Shown in pieces: positions 1 to 9,474 of a stretch of 64,000 nt of DNA. Numbering within the stretch: position 1 is the stretch's first letter; each line of letters begins with the position of its first letter. A model generated the notes under the pieces. That model had not been told where the DNA came from. It made no database searches and saw nothing but the letters and a program-made list of their open reading frames with translations. The stretch is from Lepidostoma basale (taxonomy: Eukaryota; Arthropoda; Insecta; Trichoptera; Lepidostomatidae): contig JAHDVF020000068.1 in the NCBI GenBank assembly GCA_022606425.2, positions 806,001 through 870,000 on the forward strand, given 5' to 3'. The position numbers and the translations under genes were made by a program.

Positions 1-46
1 ATAATAATAATAGGGGGAGTAAAGGGGATCCTATTGACTCTTCGAG

Positions 47-82
47 CGGTGCATGGCCATCACCACGGTTGGCCATGCACCG
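47..82. repeat. Inverted repeat, 13-bp arms
   Basis: Arms 47-59 and 70-82 are perfect reverse complements around a 10-base loop. They could form a hairpin or cruciform. No function is recognised. Confidence 0.85.
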
Positions 83-94
83 AGGATTGATTGA

Positions 95-124
95 TCTCCA
101 TGTATGACATGTCATACATGGAGA
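95..124. repeat. Perfect 30-bp palindrome
   Basis: Bases 95-109 are the exact reverse complement of 110-124 with no spacer; the half-site is TCTCCATGTATGACA. It lies 12 bases from another inverted repeat. Its role is unknown. Confidence 0.9.
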
Positions 125-199
125 AGTATGGGGGAGGCCTATGTCCAGCAGTGGACGACAACGGCTGTTAAAGAATAATAATAAATAAAGGAGACCCAA

Positions 200-345
200 T
201 TGCTACAACTCTGATATAGGATGAGAGAGCAAATTGTCAATGTGGTCTGTTATGCAGACGATGATATAATCATAGATGAAAAATGATTTACAAAAAATGC
301 TCGACAAACTACATCACGCCTGTAAGAAATACAACATGACGATCT
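200..345 (+). pseudogene. Reverse transcriptase relic with YADD box
   Basis: Around 229-291 the reading VNVVCYADDD is a reverse-transcriptase catalytic box (YADD). It is followed in another frame by a helix like LQKMLDKLHHACKKYNM. At least one frameshift and stops show it is dead. It resembles the relic at 4455-4590 and belongs to one of the non-LTR LINE families whose C-termini occur elsewhere in the window. Confidence 0.6.
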
Positions 346-918
346 CACTTCTTTTTGTCCCTGATTGATATGTCCGACAGCGAGAGCACAGATTGTTTTA
401 CCTACCTACCTACCAAACCTGCCTCTGGTGACACCGGGAGAAAGAGCAATTAATCTGCTGAACGCGGTCTCCTCGGAGATCGACGTCTTTCATATTAGTA
501 AAAGTAAGTTCAGAATTACATTATGTGCTAAATTTAAAAAACGGTGGATTCGTGGAACATAAATTAAATAGACAAATGTGCACCATCTAAAAATAACATT
601 TTGTATTAAATTATTTTTATTTTGTTATTTTATTTTATATTATTTGTTTTAGATTTATTTTGTGGATGTTGGAAGATCGAAATGTGCCCGGGAGATGCCT
701 ATTGGTGGCGATGAGGTTCGCAACCCACCACACCGCGTCTCCCGCGGGGCGAAAAGAGAAGGATGGAGTGCCGCATCGGTTAAAGTGTGACAGTCCATTC
801 TTTCTGCCTACCCTTTCGGGGAGACGGCGTGATGGTTAGTTAGTTAGTTAAGTTCAGAAGGCAAATACTCTTGACTTTGGAGAGTGTCTTGTCTTCCTAA
901 TATCGAACCATCTCTCTC
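346..918 (+). mobile_element. CR1-like LINE 3' fragment, interrupted
   Basis: Segments 346-505 and 860-918 are two parts of one CR1-like LINE C-terminus. They code for phrases such as LPLVTP, RAINLLNAVSSEIDVFHIS and then LTLESVLSS-like text, as in the copies at 36290, 40666, 59661 and 61110. A short element (516-849) is inserted between them and flanked by a 10-bp duplication of the LINE sequence. The family assignment (CR1/Jockey group) is from general resemblance. Confidence 0.7.
516..849 (+). mobile_element. Short RTE-tailed element (SINE-like), with TSD
   Basis: A 334-bp non-coding element flanked by the direct repeat AAGTTCAGAA (506-515 and 850-859). Its last 60 bases (from about 788) match the 3' end of the RTE LINEs, including the CCCTTTCGGGG hairpin and (TTAG)n tail. 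The body, with the phrase GGTGGCGATGAGGTTCGCAA, is unrelated to the LINE. Similar bodies occur at 3500-3850, 6860-7200, 25355-25500, 25780-25960 and 27815-27960. This looks like a non-autonomous element mobilised by the LINE machinery. GGTTCGCAACC resembles a pol III B box but no convincing A box is seen. Confidence 0.75.
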
Positions 919-1012
919 TGAATGTAAAGGAAGTGAGGGAAATATGTCAGGAAAGAAAAGTGTGGCAGTCCATTATTTCTACCCACCCATGTGTTGGTTA
1001 GTTGGTTAGTTA
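919..1012 (+). mobile_element. RTE LINE 3' end fragment
   Basis: It matches the last 25 codons of the RTE ORF (REICQERKVWQSI) and ends in a degraded GTTAGTTGGTTAG tail. Confidence 0.7.
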
Positions 1013-1424
1013 TTTTTTTATTATAATCTTATTAATAGATAAAAATTATGTTTTTATTTAAAAAAATAAAACAATGCCGCACTGAATGAAGAAAGATTCG
1101 TTAGTAATATGTATTGTTATAGTGAAAATATTCAACGGTTTTTTAATTTTAATTCAGAGCACACCCTTTCCAAAGTTGGAGCATTGATATTATTGGCGGA
1201 AACAAATAAATTAGTGTGAATATTCGAGTGATAATTTATGACATCTCACATCTCTTCAATGGCCCTTAAACGGACGCCGGGAAGGGCGTTGAATATACTT
1301 CAAACGGAATACAAAAAACTTCTTTGCGTCACAACTCAACGAGCGCTAAAAACAAGTGCAGTTGAATTGTTGAATTTTGTTCTCAGGATAAGTATGTAAT
1401 GCCTTGAGCGAGGATGTGCTATTA
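1013..1424. other. Unassigned AT-rich sequence
   Basis: No coding region or recognised repeat is seen. There is a small CpG-containing patch near 1270-1290. Confidence 0.4.
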
Positions 1425-2384
1425 AAATAGCAAAATTTCACACATACAGTTTTTAATGAAATTAATATTCTAAATTACGTAGTGGTAAATTATACATACA
1501 TATATACAAACCATCGCGCCGTTTCCCCGTAGGGGTAAGCAGAGAGAATGGACCGCCACACTGCTCTATCCTGGCACCTGGCACGCCCTTCTAGCATCCT
1601 CCACATTTATACAACGAGTCATACACGCACGTTGATTCTTCCGACTTCTAACATGACCAACCTTTAAAATTTTATTAATTTGGTCATGCCATCTTTTCCT
1701 CGGTCTTCCGTACTCCATTTACATCATTAACGTATACTTTCCTAACCATTATTTCTCCATCCATGCGTTCCATATGTCCGAACCAACGCAGCGATCCTTT
1801 CATAATATTTTGTTCATAATACCTTTTTCCGCTCTACATTCCTTTCTTATATCAGCATTTGAGATTCTGTCGTATATCGTTCTTCCACACATACGTCTTA
1901 GGGACCTTATCTCTACCGCATTTATTCTGCTCTCATCCTTCTTCTGCCAGGTCCATGCTTCGCTTCCATACATTAGGGTTGGGACGAGAACTCCGTTGTG
2001 AACGGCCGTTTGGCCGCTTTAACTCCTAACAATCTGTTACGATGTTATATAAGACCAGCTCCACTAAATAATTGCTCACTGGCGACGCTGCTGGCAGGAG
2101 CTGATAAATATTAGCGCACTAATGGCAGAAGATTATTATAGTATACTCGTATTTGTATGAATTTAATTTCCACCACGTAAAGGGATCCTCATGTAAAGCC
2201 AATCGTTTTTATTTTTTGTACTCCTGAAGTTGCGACTGTGTCTTCAAAAATAGATTCATAATTAACATGTATTATTCAAAGTTCCGTTCAAATTTCCGTT
2301 ATATAAGTTGCAGAAACAGAAACAGAAACGGATGTCAAAAAACGTGCAGAACTTCCGTAGTTGCGTAAGCAGAAGCAGACACTA
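1425..2384. mobile_element. hAT-like non-autonomous element, interrupted by RTE
   Basis: The outer parts (1425-1490 and 2026-2384) match the element at 31966-32570, including the GCAGAAACAGAAACAGAAAC-type purine run and the GACACTA end. An RTE fragment (1504-2016, minus) lies inside. The left terminus is not well defined in this copy. Confidence 0.6.
1504..2016 (-). mobile_element. RTE LINE 3' fragment, subfamily 2
   Basis: The minus strand carries the end of the RTE ORF. The 3' end at 1504 shows the CCCCGTAGGGG hairpin. On the plus strand the segment reads as a false ORF at 1774-2001. Confidence 0.8.
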
Positions 2385-2745
2385 ATACTAGTATATAAGT
2401 TAGTGTATTTTCGTATCCACAAATATGGATAGCAAATTAATTGATGGATGTAATTGTTCCATCAAAAAAGCGCGTAATAGCTGTTATAAACCATATTTAT
2501 AAAAGTATGTCGCGATGAAATGAGCGGTGATCGATTAATTAATAATTGATTTTGCTCTGCTTGTGTGGGGCGACAGGGGGTAGGCTGGGGTGGTAATCAT
2601 ACATGTACATGGGGTGTAGATTTAGGGGATGCTTCCACCCCAGTGTGAAAAAAATGCACGCCCTTTACTTTAAATGTGGCTCCGATGACAGTAGGGGAGG
2701 AACAGTCGTCACGAGAGAACTGATCGTAAAATTATTGCAAATAAA
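2385..2745. other. Unassigned sequence
   Basis: No gene or repeat is recognised. It contains a G-rich stretch near 2568-2645. Confidence 0.35.
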
Positions 2746-2800
2746 CTGTTAAATTAAAAAACTTTGTTTTATGTATCACAATTGTATTTTTATTTTTATT

Positions 2801-2848
2801 TTACACGAAAGCTGTTTCGTCAACTTAATTTGACATCATCAGGTGTAA
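2801..2848 (-). ncRNA. Hammerhead-ribozyme-like motif, family 1
   Basis: Minus strand: TTACAC, CTGATGA (2842-2836), an extra T, GTCAA/TTGAC stem II, GAAAC (2818-2814), AGCTTTC, then GTGTAA. Stem I (TTACAC with GTGTAA) has 6 perfect pairs. Stem III has one mismatch against the ACAGCTGT seen in the sister copies. The predicted cleavage follows base 2807. Confidence 0.6.
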
Positions 2849-3271
2849 CATTAGCATATAGTATATCAAAAACTTTTCCTTTATACAATCTATCAAAAAA
2901 TAAATAATACTACCTTCAACTTTTGTCACCCTTCTTATTAATGTAATCTGCTTCCTTATAATGTTTATCGTCTTTAATTTATTATGTTTCATTGTTTTTG
3001 CCCCTACATTATGTGTAATTGTTCTTTCTAACTACTGTTTTTATTATTATTATGATTATTATTATTATTTATTATATTTTCCACCTTTAATATTTTCTCC
3101 TATAAATAGTAACTAACCGTTATTTTAATTAAAATAATTAAGTACCTAACTCAACTCCAGCAAGAACTTCAAAATTATATCAAAGAAATTATTAAAATTG
3201 ACATAGGAACAAAAACACAAAAAGGTTCGAAAATTCACGAAAATTTGGCATTTGATATATTATTGTGTAAC

Positions 3272-3313
3272 CTGATGATATCAAAATAGGTTGACGAAAC
3301 AGCTGTCGCGTAA
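3272..3313 (+). ncRNA. Hammerhead-like motif, family 1 (partner arm)
   Basis: CTGATGA 3272-3278, a stem II with one mismatch, GAAAC 3296-3300, palindromic stem III ACAGCTGT, and C at 3307. It is the inverted partner of 2801-2848. Confidence 0.5.
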
Positions 3314-3502
3314 AATAAAAATAAAAATACAATTGTGATACATTCAACAAAATATTTTTATTTTACTTTAAATTTAAAGACTATACAATTATTGCGAATG
3401 GGCGAATTACATAAATAAATATTATAGTAGAAATTGGTACACTCGTATTGAAAAAATACAAATAAAAACCTCATAATGTATGGGATCGTATAGGAAATTA
3501 AA

Positions 3503-3960
3503 ACTAACTAACTAACTAACTAACCATCACGCCGTCTCCCCGAAAGGGTAGGCAGAAAGAATGGACTCTCACACTTTTACTGATGTGGCACTCCATCCGT
3601 CTCTTTTCGCCCCGCGGGAGACGCGGTGTGATGGGTTGCGAACCTCATCGCCACCAATAGGCATCTCCCGCGCACACTTCGATCGTCCAACACACACAAA
3701 ATAAATCTAAAACAAATAATATAAAATACAATGATATAAAATAAAATAACAAAATAAAAATAATTTAACACAAAATGTTCTTTTTAGATGGTGCACTATT
3801 AAATTTATGTTCCACGAATCTACCGTTTTTTTAATTTACCACATAATGTTTTTTTCGATGTTGCACATGTTGACATGGACGATCCGGACTTTTGTGTTTA
3901 TTTAATTTACGTTACACGTATCCACCGTTTTTTTAAATTAGCTGTAATTAGGCACTTAAC
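3503..3960 (-). mobile_element. Short RTE-tailed element
   Basis: The TTAG-type tail at 3508-3533 and the RTE 3' hairpin are followed by the same body as 516-849, as far as the ACATAATG end near 3848. A second partial 5' segment (to about 3960) follows. Confidence 0.65.
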
Positions 3961-4385
3961 CAGCAAGAACTTAAAAATAATATTGAAGAAATTATTCCAA
4001 TTGTCATTAGAACAAATGAAAAATGTATTTTTACACCTGTCAAAATTCTTTATAAAAACGATAAAACTAATATAATTTTAACAACAAAACAGTACAAACG
4101 TATTACGTTTCACAATTAACTATTATAAAGTGCGGCAACAGTTAAATTGACCAAAACAATTCACTTTTACACGAAATATCTCCCAATTTACAGGAGAACC
4201 ACATGAACCAAACCAAATTTTCAAAATCAGAATTGAATACACATAAAGGTTCGAAAAATCACGAAAATTTGACATTTGATATATAATTGTAACACCTGAT
4301 GATGTCAACATAGGTTGACGAAACAGCTGTCGCGTAAAATAAAAATAAAAATACAATTGTGATACATACAACAAAATATTTTTAT
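3961..4385 (+). mobile_element. Family 1 hammerhead element, single arm
   Basis: The sequence AGCAAGAACTT...AAATTATTC... is shared with 3160-3200, 7310-7345 and 15615-15660. It leads to a complete core at 4289-4338 and the TACAATTGTGATACAT terminus. Confidence 0.6.
4289..4338 (+). ncRNA. Hammerhead-like motif, family 1 (best plus copy)
   Basis: CTGATGA 4296-4302, an extra T at 4303, stem II GTCAAC (4304-4309) with GTTGAC (4314-4319) around ATAG, GAAA 4320-4323, stem III ACAGCTGT, and C at 4331 as the GTC cleavage base. Stem I is weak in this copy (CAC against GCG). Confidence 0.6.
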
Positions 4386-4454
4386 TTAACTTTAAATTTT
4401 AAGACTATAGTATATATACTATAAAATAAAAGACTATGAAAAAATACAAATAAA

Positions 4455-4590
4455 AACCTCGTAATGGATTGGATTGTGGAGGAAATTAAGATACTGAGGA
4501 AAGGATACAGACTGGAAGAGAAGATAATAGACATTGTCTGTTATGCCGACGACCCCGTCATATTCGCCGAGACCGAGGAAAACCTGTAAA
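4455..4590 (+). pseudogene. Reverse transcriptase relic with YADD box
   Basis: One frame reads GYRLEEKIIDIVCYADDPV and then IFAETEENL. The YADD box and the upstream strand identify a LINE reverse transcriptase. It is only about 45 codons long, with no neighbouring domains. Confidence 0.65.
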
Positions 4591-4654
4591 TACTTTGAAC
4601 GCATTCCATCTTGCTAGTCAAAAATATGAATGATTAGACTTAAAACTTCTGTTT

Positions 4655-4800
4655 TCTAGAAGGTTTATTATATTTGATGGAAACGCCATGCTTATGCATT
4701 ATCAAATGGCATCCAAAAATGATTTATATAGACAATACATGTTAATATAGTACCATAAATATAATAAAACTTCTAGAAAATGTATGTATTAATTATATTT
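4655..4800. repeat. Small inverted-repeat element
   Basis: The arms TTCTAGAAGGTTTATTATA and TATAATAAAACTTCTAGAA enclose GATAATGCAT-type text. It is related to the element at 28895-29035, a decayed hammerhead-like family. Confidence 0.5.
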
Positions 4801-5096
4801 TTCCATGATAATTAATAAAACGCTGTTTTTTAACTACTTCCACTTATGGCTTTATTTTAACAGAGACCAGTTTTGGACATCAGGGTGGTAAACATGATTC
4901 TATACAAAAATAATCTAAAAGATATATGTACATTATACTGAATTTAAATATTGGTATTAAAGTTATTTATAAGGATTCTATTTAAAATATGTTGGAATTT
5001 AAATTTATTACAGCTGGCATATTTATTTAAAACGTTTGAAAAATTTATACTTTCTTTTTTAATATTGCTGATTTTAAATATTATAAAATATGTAAT
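4801..5096. other. Unassigned AT-rich sequence
   Basis: No feature is seen. Confidence 0.35.
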
Positions 5097-5108
5097 ATAT
5101 TTTGGTTC

Positions 5109-5595
5109 AACATTTTGAATGTTTACAAATACTTGTAGACGAATACTGGATTTTACCTATTGCGGGTTATCATTTTAAGGATTAATTGTATCTCAATAGA
5201 GACGAAGATGCAAATTGGAAACAGATTATGGTGGTCGAGGCTTTTACAGGACTTATGACCTGTCATTGGTTGGGTTAAGCGCACGCTTTATGTAATACAA
5301 CATTCCCATTCCGCACTTCTTACGACCACCACGTCTGACAAATTTTTGGAAGATGTATATACCTATGTTACAATGTTGGGGAACACTTCACATTTTTTAG
5401 TTCAATCTACACTAGCGCCATCTATTAAGATTGGATTAATCCATGCTTAAGCATTAAGCAGAAGATCTTTATTTACGCAATGTGAAAGGCTTCCGCCATT
5501 AACATACATTGCTAGATAACGCCTGGAGATGTCTCTCCACCATATTCTGTTTCCAATTTGCATCTTCGTCTCTATTGAGATCCAATTAATACTGA
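5109..5595. mobile_element. Family A long-inverted-repeat element
   Basis: It is flanked by the 12-bp direct repeat ATATTTTGGTTC (5097-5108 and 5596-5607). The inner arms share GTATCTCAATAGAGACGAAG and its reverse complement. No coding capacity. Confidence 0.75.
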
Positions 5596-5607
5596 ATATT
5601 TTGGTTC

Positions 5608-6004
5608 GTTTGGTTTGCGTTCCCTTTTTGTTTTTTTTCCATCTATTAGTCCATGTTTGGGCTACAAAGGTATATTTTTACTATTTGCGACTTGGGTCGC
5701 TATTCTTAAAGGTCAAGCTAACACTCCTGCGTGCATAAATACAGCCCTTATTGTAATAATTTCACCTTCTCAGCGCTATGGGAAGGGCCCCCTCGACATA
5801 AAACCGCAAATGGAAAGACTAAATTGTAAAAATACTCGTAAAAATCTTAAGAGGGGGGTAACCTTTGTTTTAACTGCTTTCGCAGTGTGATCTCATGGGA
5901 CTCGCTATATAACGTATCTATTTGTGGTGGTAACTACTTATTTTACTTATTTGCTTACACTGCTATTCGCCGACATACGACTGTTCGACTCTCCGCTCTT
6001 GATT
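5608..6004. other. Unassigned sequence
   Basis: Short open frames here have no recognisable protein features. Confidence 0.35.
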
Positions 6005-6530
6005 CCTCCGCATTCATACATCGTAACATGCGCGTTTGTCGATTTTTCCGACTTCGAATGAGGCCGCCTTTCAGTATTTGATTAATTTGGTCATGTCATG
6101 CTTTACTTGGTCTTCCACGACTTCTCTTTCCTCTCACACTACTTGTATACAACATTTTAACCAATCTTCTCTCGTCCATTCGTTCCATCTGTCAAAACCA
6201 TCTCAGGGATCCTTTAATTTTACTTATGATGCAAACATCTGCCTTACATTTCTTCCTTATTTCGTCGTTCGGTATTCTATCATATATCGTTTTCCCGCTC
6301 ATTTTTCTCAGTGATCTCATTTCTACGTCATTTATCCTACTTTCAAACTTTCCTTGCCAGCTCCAAACTTGACTTCCATACATAAGGGTTGGCACTAGAA
6401 CTCCATTATGTACTGCCATATTTGCTTTAGTATATTTCTATTTGCAGTGATGACTTTGAGAGCGTCATTAATTTTGTTTCCAGCACCAATCATTCTTTCG
6501 ATATCTTTCTCATTTTTCCATCTCTTGTAA
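6005..6530 (-). mobile_element. RTE LINE fragment (no tail)
   Basis: Minus-strand relic reading NGVLVPTLMYGSQVW, RRMIGAGNKINDALKV and RWF. It lacks the last 30 codons and the tail. Confidence 0.75.
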
Positions 6531-6584
6531 ACATGTTTCGTAGATAAGTTCGTAAGGCTCGACACCAGAGAGCGCCAGCGTATA

Positions 6585-6850
6585 TATCGAACCTCTGCGT
6601 GACACCCATGCCAACGGAAAGGCAACGTTCACTCCGATCAGTAGAAACAAGTGCAAACAACATAACAATTCCAGTCAGAGCCAATAAAGCCTGTTTTTAT
6701 GATCGTGCTTTCAGCGTTGCGGGTCCGTTGGCGTGGAATAACCTCCATGTTAGTATTAAGTATGAGGATAGTGATGTTTAATTTAAGAAACTTCTAAAGA
6801 CTGCACTAATGCGCCCTTGGAGTGATTGATTTTACAAAACGGCGCCCTTA
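6585..6850 (+). mobile_element. L2/CR1-like LINE C-terminal relic
   Basis: It codes FYDRAFSVAGPLAWNNL, a stop, then FKKLLKTALMRPW. The same module occurs at 41460-41640 and 60240-60800 (minus). Confidence 0.6.
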
Positions 6851-6859
6851 AATTATAAA

Positions 6860-7393
6860 AACTAACTAACTAACTAACCATCACGCCGTCTCCCCGAAAG
6901 GGTAGGCAGAAAGAATGGACTGTCACACTTTAACCGATGCGGCACTCCATCCTCCTCTTTTCGCCCCGCAGGAGACGCGGTGTGATGGGTTGCAAACCTC
7001 ATCGCCACCAATAGGCATCTCCCGCGCACACTTCGATCGTTCAACACACACAAAATAAATCTAAAACAAATAATATAAAATACAATGATATAAAATAAAA
7101 TAACAAAATAAAAATAATTTAACACAAAATTTTCTCCTAAAAAATCCACAAAATAAATCATATAAAATATAATCATAACAAAATAAAAATAATTTTACAA
7201 GTAATGTGTCTTTTTAGATGGTGCACATATTGTCTGTTTAATTTATGTTCCACGTATCCACCGTTTTTTTAATAAGCTGTAATTAGGCACTTAAAACAAA
7301 CCAACAACGGCAAGAACTTAAAAATAATACTGAAGAAATTATTCAAATTGCCTTTGGAACAACTGAAAAATTATTATTAATATTGTCATCAAA
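6860..7393 (-). mobile_element. Short RTE-tailed element plus family 1 residue
   Basis: The TTAG-type tail and RTE 3' hairpin at 6865-6905 are followed by the shared body, here longer (to about 7200). At 7265-7370 it carries text shared with the hammerhead family 1 interior. Confidence 0.6.
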
Positions 7394-7429
<36 letters not shown>

Positions 7430-7893
7430 CATCACGCCGTCTCCCCGAAGGGGTAGGCAGCAAGAATGGACTGCCACACTTTTCTTTCCTGACATACTTC
7501 TCTCGCTTCCTCTACATTCATACATCTTGTCATGCACGCACATCGATTTCTCCGACTCCTCACGTGACCGACATTCAGTATTTGATTGATTTGATCGTGC
7601 CACGTTTTCCTCGGCCTTCCTCTATTTCTAGCTCCGTTCACGCCGTTTACATATACCTTCTTTACCATTCTGTCTTCACTCATTCTTTCCATGTGTCCAA
7701 ACCATCTTAATGATCCTTTCATTATTTTGTTCATGACACCATCATTCGCACCGCATTCACTTCTTATATTTTCATTCGACACTCTATCATACACAGAGTA
7801 TGCACACATTCGTATAAGAGATCTCATTTCTACTGCATTTATTCTACTTTCATCCTTCTTTTACCAGTTCCATGCTTCGCTTTCATACACAAT
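7394..7893 (-). mobile_element. RTE LINE 3' fragment, subfamily 1
   Basis: The plus strand shows (CTAA)n at 7394-7425, then the minus-strand ORF end. A continuous minus frame (7827 to 7432) reads IMKGSLRWFGHMERMSEDR and RNRGRPRKTWHDQINQIL, ending FGETA-stop. Confidence 0.85.
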
Positions 7894-7922
7894 ATTCATC
7901 AAATAATATTATTAATAATAAT

Positions 7923-8275
7923 TCGTTTAAGGGATCTGCATTTATTCTGGTCTCATCCTTATTCTGCCAGTTTCGTGCTTAGTAATTAAGTCAACACGTT
8001 TAAGTCGTTATACGTGTGTACGCAATACATGCTCAGGGATCCTTTTTTAATTTTATCCATGATGCAGTCATCTGCCTTACATTTCTTTCTGATTTCATCG
8101 TTCGGTATTCTATCAAACAATGTTTTCCCGCACATTCTTCTTAGTGATATCATTTCTACGGCGTTTATCCTTCTTTTGCCAGCTCCAAGCTTCACTTCCA
8201 TACATAAGGGTTGGCACTAGAACTCCATTGTGTACTGCCATCTTTGCTTCTGTGTATTCTACTATAAAAATTCTA
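7923..8275 (-). mobile_element. RTE LINE fragments, chimeric
   Basis: Two RTE pieces (7923-7980 and 8031-8275) sit around a 60-base spacer. The spacer recurs at 8732-8793 beside the next copy. Confidence 0.7.
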
Positions 8276-8287
8276 CTATCAGGTAGA

Positions 8288-8745
8288 AAACAAACAAACC
8301 ATCACGCCGTTTCCCCGCAGGGGTAGGCAGAGAGAATGGACCGCCACACTACTCTATCCTAGCAAACCTCTCTAGCTTCCTCCACATTCATATAACGAGT
8401 CATATACGCACGTCGATTCCTCCGACTTCTAACATGACCAACCTTTAAAATTTTATTAATTTAGTCATGCCATGTTTTCCTCTGTCTGCCTCGACTTCGT
8501 ACCCCGTTAACATCATTAACGTATACTTTCTTAACCATTATTTCTCCATCCATGCGTTCCATATGTCCGAACCAACGCAGCGATCCTTTCATAATTTTGT
8601 TCATAATACCTTCTTCCGCTCTACATTCCTTTCTTATATCAGCATTTGAAATTCTGTCGTATATCGTTCTACCACACATACGTCTTAGGGACCTCATCTC
8701 TACCGCATTTATTTTGTTTCATCATTCTTCTGCCAGTTCCGTGCT
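8288..8745 (-). mobile_element. RTE LINE 3' fragment, subfamily 2
   Basis: The CAAACAAACCATC tail side is at 8290. The minus frame reads MRSLRRMCGRTIYDRISNAD and GRQRKTWHD. Confidence 0.8.
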
Positions 8746-9401
8746 TAGTAATCAAGTCAACACGTTTAAATCGTTATACGTGTATACGCAATAGACACAC
8801 CGCATACAAATATCTCGAAGCAACTTGTAATTATCTTAATTTACGTTAGCTTTTGTTAATTTACGGTTTTCCACTTAATGGATTGAACGAGGAAATATCT
8901 CGCCGAGTGTAATTAAACGCTAAATTAGAATCAGGACTCGCGACACGTGCGTGACGGATTAAAAGGAAAACAGCGGTGATTAAGCCCCCCTATGATTTTT
9001 CCTTTATATCCTAAATACAGACTGATACAATATTTATTCGCGGGATCATTCATCAACTTCACGTCTACCCGACAGCGAGTGGAATGTGTTCAATTTACGA
9101 TATAACTCACCTCTTTCAGTGTTGCCATTTTGAAAAAAAATATATGATTGAGTATTTGTTTTTGGGGAGTGAAAACTTTTATCTTGAAATGGTATTAAAA
9201 ATTCATCAGCTTTTACATTGAATTAACGTGCAATGCGTATGTCAATTAAGAATATATTTATTAAGGTTAAAACTTTGAACTCGAAAGATTTTTGGTAAGT
9301 GCATACCGCCAATCGAAGCATTTTTTAAGAAAACAAAAGAAATTTAAATTGAAATATAAAAATTTATAAAAATTAAAATAAAACTTTTTTTGTTTTAGTA
9401 A
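8746..9401. other. Unassigned sequence
   Basis: Apart from the 8732-8793 duplicate segment nothing is recognised. Confidence 0.35.
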
Positions 9402-9473
9402 ATCAAATCAAATGAAATCAGTTTATTAATTCAAAAGACATTACAAACAGCAAAATGTTTAAGGCAATTGAGT
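9402..9473 (-). mobile_element. CR1-like LINE 3' terminus
   Basis: Plus strand AATCAAATCAAATGAAATCA then GTTTATTAATTCAAAAGACA is the reverse complement of the LINE terminus seen at 60005-60050. The mariner is inserted at its end. Confidence 0.7.
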
Positions 9474-9474
9474 A

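Larger units (their letters stand above)
1..185 (+). mobile_element. LINE 3' fragment with (AAT)n tail
   Basis: The end encodes a relic of the common LINE C-terminus EAYVQQW (about 135-160), followed by an (AAT)n-type tail near 170-185. The same C-terminal wording is seen more completely at 34105-34385. The upstream 100 bases hold two palindromes that do not belong to the coding relic (47-82 and 95-124). Confidence 0.5.
2746..3355. mobile_element. Inverted-repeat element with two hammerhead-like ends (family 1)
   Basis: The outer arms (about 2750-2870 and 3225-3355) are reverse complements. Both start at TGTATCACAATTGTATTTTT and reach a hammerhead-like core. The interior is AT-rich and non-coding. 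Related single or paired copies lie at 3960-4385, 15290-15796, 19835-19990 and 30480-30720. Likely a non-autonomous retroelement; Penelope-like elements are the best-known carriers of minimal type I hammerheads. Confidence 0.65.

Noticed and set aside
7394..7430. (TTAG)n arrays as telomeric repeats
   Set aside because: Insect telomere repeat is TTAGG. These arrays are 4-base, short, and always at the LINE 3' end, so they are retrotransposon tails.
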